From: Acidimicrobiaceae bacterium
GTDB lineage: Bacteria; Actinomycetota; Acidimicrobiia; Acidimicrobiales; Palsa-688
Assembly (NCBI GenBank): GCA_030838025.1
Contig: JAUTXM010000063.1
Location: forward strand, 1 to 5,547
Direction: 5' to 3'
DNA: 5,547 nt
Positions within the stretch are counted from its first letter, which is position 1, and the number at the start of each line of letters is the position of its first letter. The position numbers and the translations under genes are program-made. Below the pieces are notes generated by a model, which saw only the letters and a program-made list of their open reading frames with translations, searched no databases and was not told the origin of the DNA. Below are positions 4,907-5,547 of the stretch, in pieces.

Positions 4907-5547
4907 GTGGCTGCGCCCGGTCCGACCGTGAGCACCCCGGGCAACTCGGCCTTCCTCGACGCCTGCCGGGGCCGGCCGGCGACGCACCGGCCGGTGTGGT
5001 TCATGCGCCAGGCGGGGCGCTCCCTCCCGGAGTACCGGGCCCTCCGCGGTGACGGAAGCATCCTCGAAGCGGTGCGCCAGCCCGAACTGGCAGCCGAGAT
5101 GACGCTGCAGCCGGTCCGCCGTTACGGCGTGGACGCCGCCATCTTGTATTCCGACATCGTGGTTCCGGTCGCGGCCATCGGCTTCGGCGTCGACGTCAAG
5201 GCGGGCCGGGGCCCCGTCGTCGAGCATCCCTTCCGTAGCGCCGCCGACCTGGACCGCCTCCGCCCCCTCGACGCCGAACAGGACACCCCCTGGGTCCTCG
5301 AAACGGTGAAGATGGTGGTCAAGGAACTCGACGTGCCGCTCATCGGCTTCGCCGGGGCACCGTTCACCGTTGCCAGCTACCTGATCGAGGGCGGGGCGTC
5401 GCGTGACTACGCCAAGACCAAGGTGCTGATGCATTCCGAGCCCGCCGTGTGGGCGGCGCTGGTCGACCGGCTGGCCGACCTCGCCCTGGCGTCGCTTCGG
5501 GCCCAGGTCGGGGCGGGCGTGGCCGCGGTCCAGCTGTTCGACAGCTG
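4907..5547 (+). CDS. hemE: Uroporphyrinogen decarboxylase, 3' part missing
   Basis: Cytosolic enzyme that removes four carboxyl groups from uroporphyrinogen III to give coproporphyrinogen III in heme synthesis. The window holds 213 codons of a family usually about 340-360 residues long. Signature one is RPVWFMRQAGRSLPEYR (28-44), holding the two arginines (R34, R38) that bind substrate carboxylates. YSDIVVP (81-87) supplies the central Asp (D83, equivalent to Asp86 of the human enzyme). Signature two is GFAGAPFTVASYLIEGG (147-163) with Tyr158. The sequence breaks off at VQLFDS, where Ser213 matches the conserved active-site serine. The C-terminal histidine lies outside. I place the start at GTG 4907 because of the TACCGT six bases before it; GTG 4928, seven codons later, is the alternative (product beginning STPGNSAFLDAC). 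Neither has a Shine-Dalgarno. It is probably transcribed apart from the export genes. Confidence 0.95.
   Translation, partial: MAAPGPTVSTPGNSAFLDACRGRPATHRPVWFMRQAGRSLPEYRALRGDGSILEAVRQPELAAEMTLQPVRRYGVDAAILYSDIVVPVAAIGFGVDVKAGRGPVVEHPFRSAADLDRLRPLDAEQDTPWVLETVKMVVKELDVPLIGFAGAPFTVASYLIEGGASRDYAKTKVLMHSEPAVWAALVDRLADLALASLRAQVGAGVAAVQLFDS

Noticed and set aside
3904..5061. 385-residue minus-strand open frame across the methyltransferase, the spacer and hemE
   Set aside because: It is opposite two clear genes and has no recognisable motif. Its ALAAPGS-type repeats only mirror the 21-bp array.

Overview
The window is high-GC DNA, clearly G+C-rich by eye, with strong third-position G/C bias. 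It shows a class II (actinobacterial) HelD-type RNA polymerase recycling ATPase, GTG start codons on all four plus-strand genes, and -10 hexamers placed for leaderless transcripts. Together these suggest an actinobacterium, possibly of an Acidimicrobiia-like lineage. The phylum call is fairly safe; the class is a guess.

Layout. Bases 1-1645 (minus strand) hold the first 548 codons of a HelD/HelR-like gene that runs off the left edge. It carries a low-complexity Ser/Gly/Ala/Thr tetrapeptide-repeat insertion. A divergent intergenic region (1646-1795) follows, with candidate promoters for both directions and a perfect 14-bp tandem duplication just before the next start. The plus strand then carries wzm (1796-2644), an ABC-2 permease for polysaccharide export. 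Its partner wzt (2641-3927) overlaps it by 4 bases and has a C-terminal extension of the glycan-binding kind. After 21 bases comes a TylF/MycF-type O-methyltransferase (3949-4827), followed by a 21-bp tandem repeat in three copies (4811-4873) that duplicates the stop codon. Last is the 5' part of hemE, uroporphyrinogen decarboxylase, which is cut by the right edge.

How the genes work together. Wzm and Wzt would form one exporter that moves a lipid-linked glycan across the cytoplasmic membrane. The adjacent sugar-type O-methyltransferase may modify that glycan or its precursor; a methylated end recognised by the Wzt C-terminal domain is a testable idea by analogy with known O-antigen systems. 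HelD (transcription recycling) and HemE (heme/tetrapyrrole synthesis) look like unrelated housekeeping neighbours. No glycosyltransferases are visible, so the exporter's substrate is unknown.

The least expected features are the repeat insertion in HelD, three independent short tandem duplications in 5.5 kb, and a matching TANNNT-N6-GTG arrangement before both the methyltransferase and hemE. I see no tRNA, rRNA, CRISPR array or insertion sequence, and no clear case for a wholly new system.
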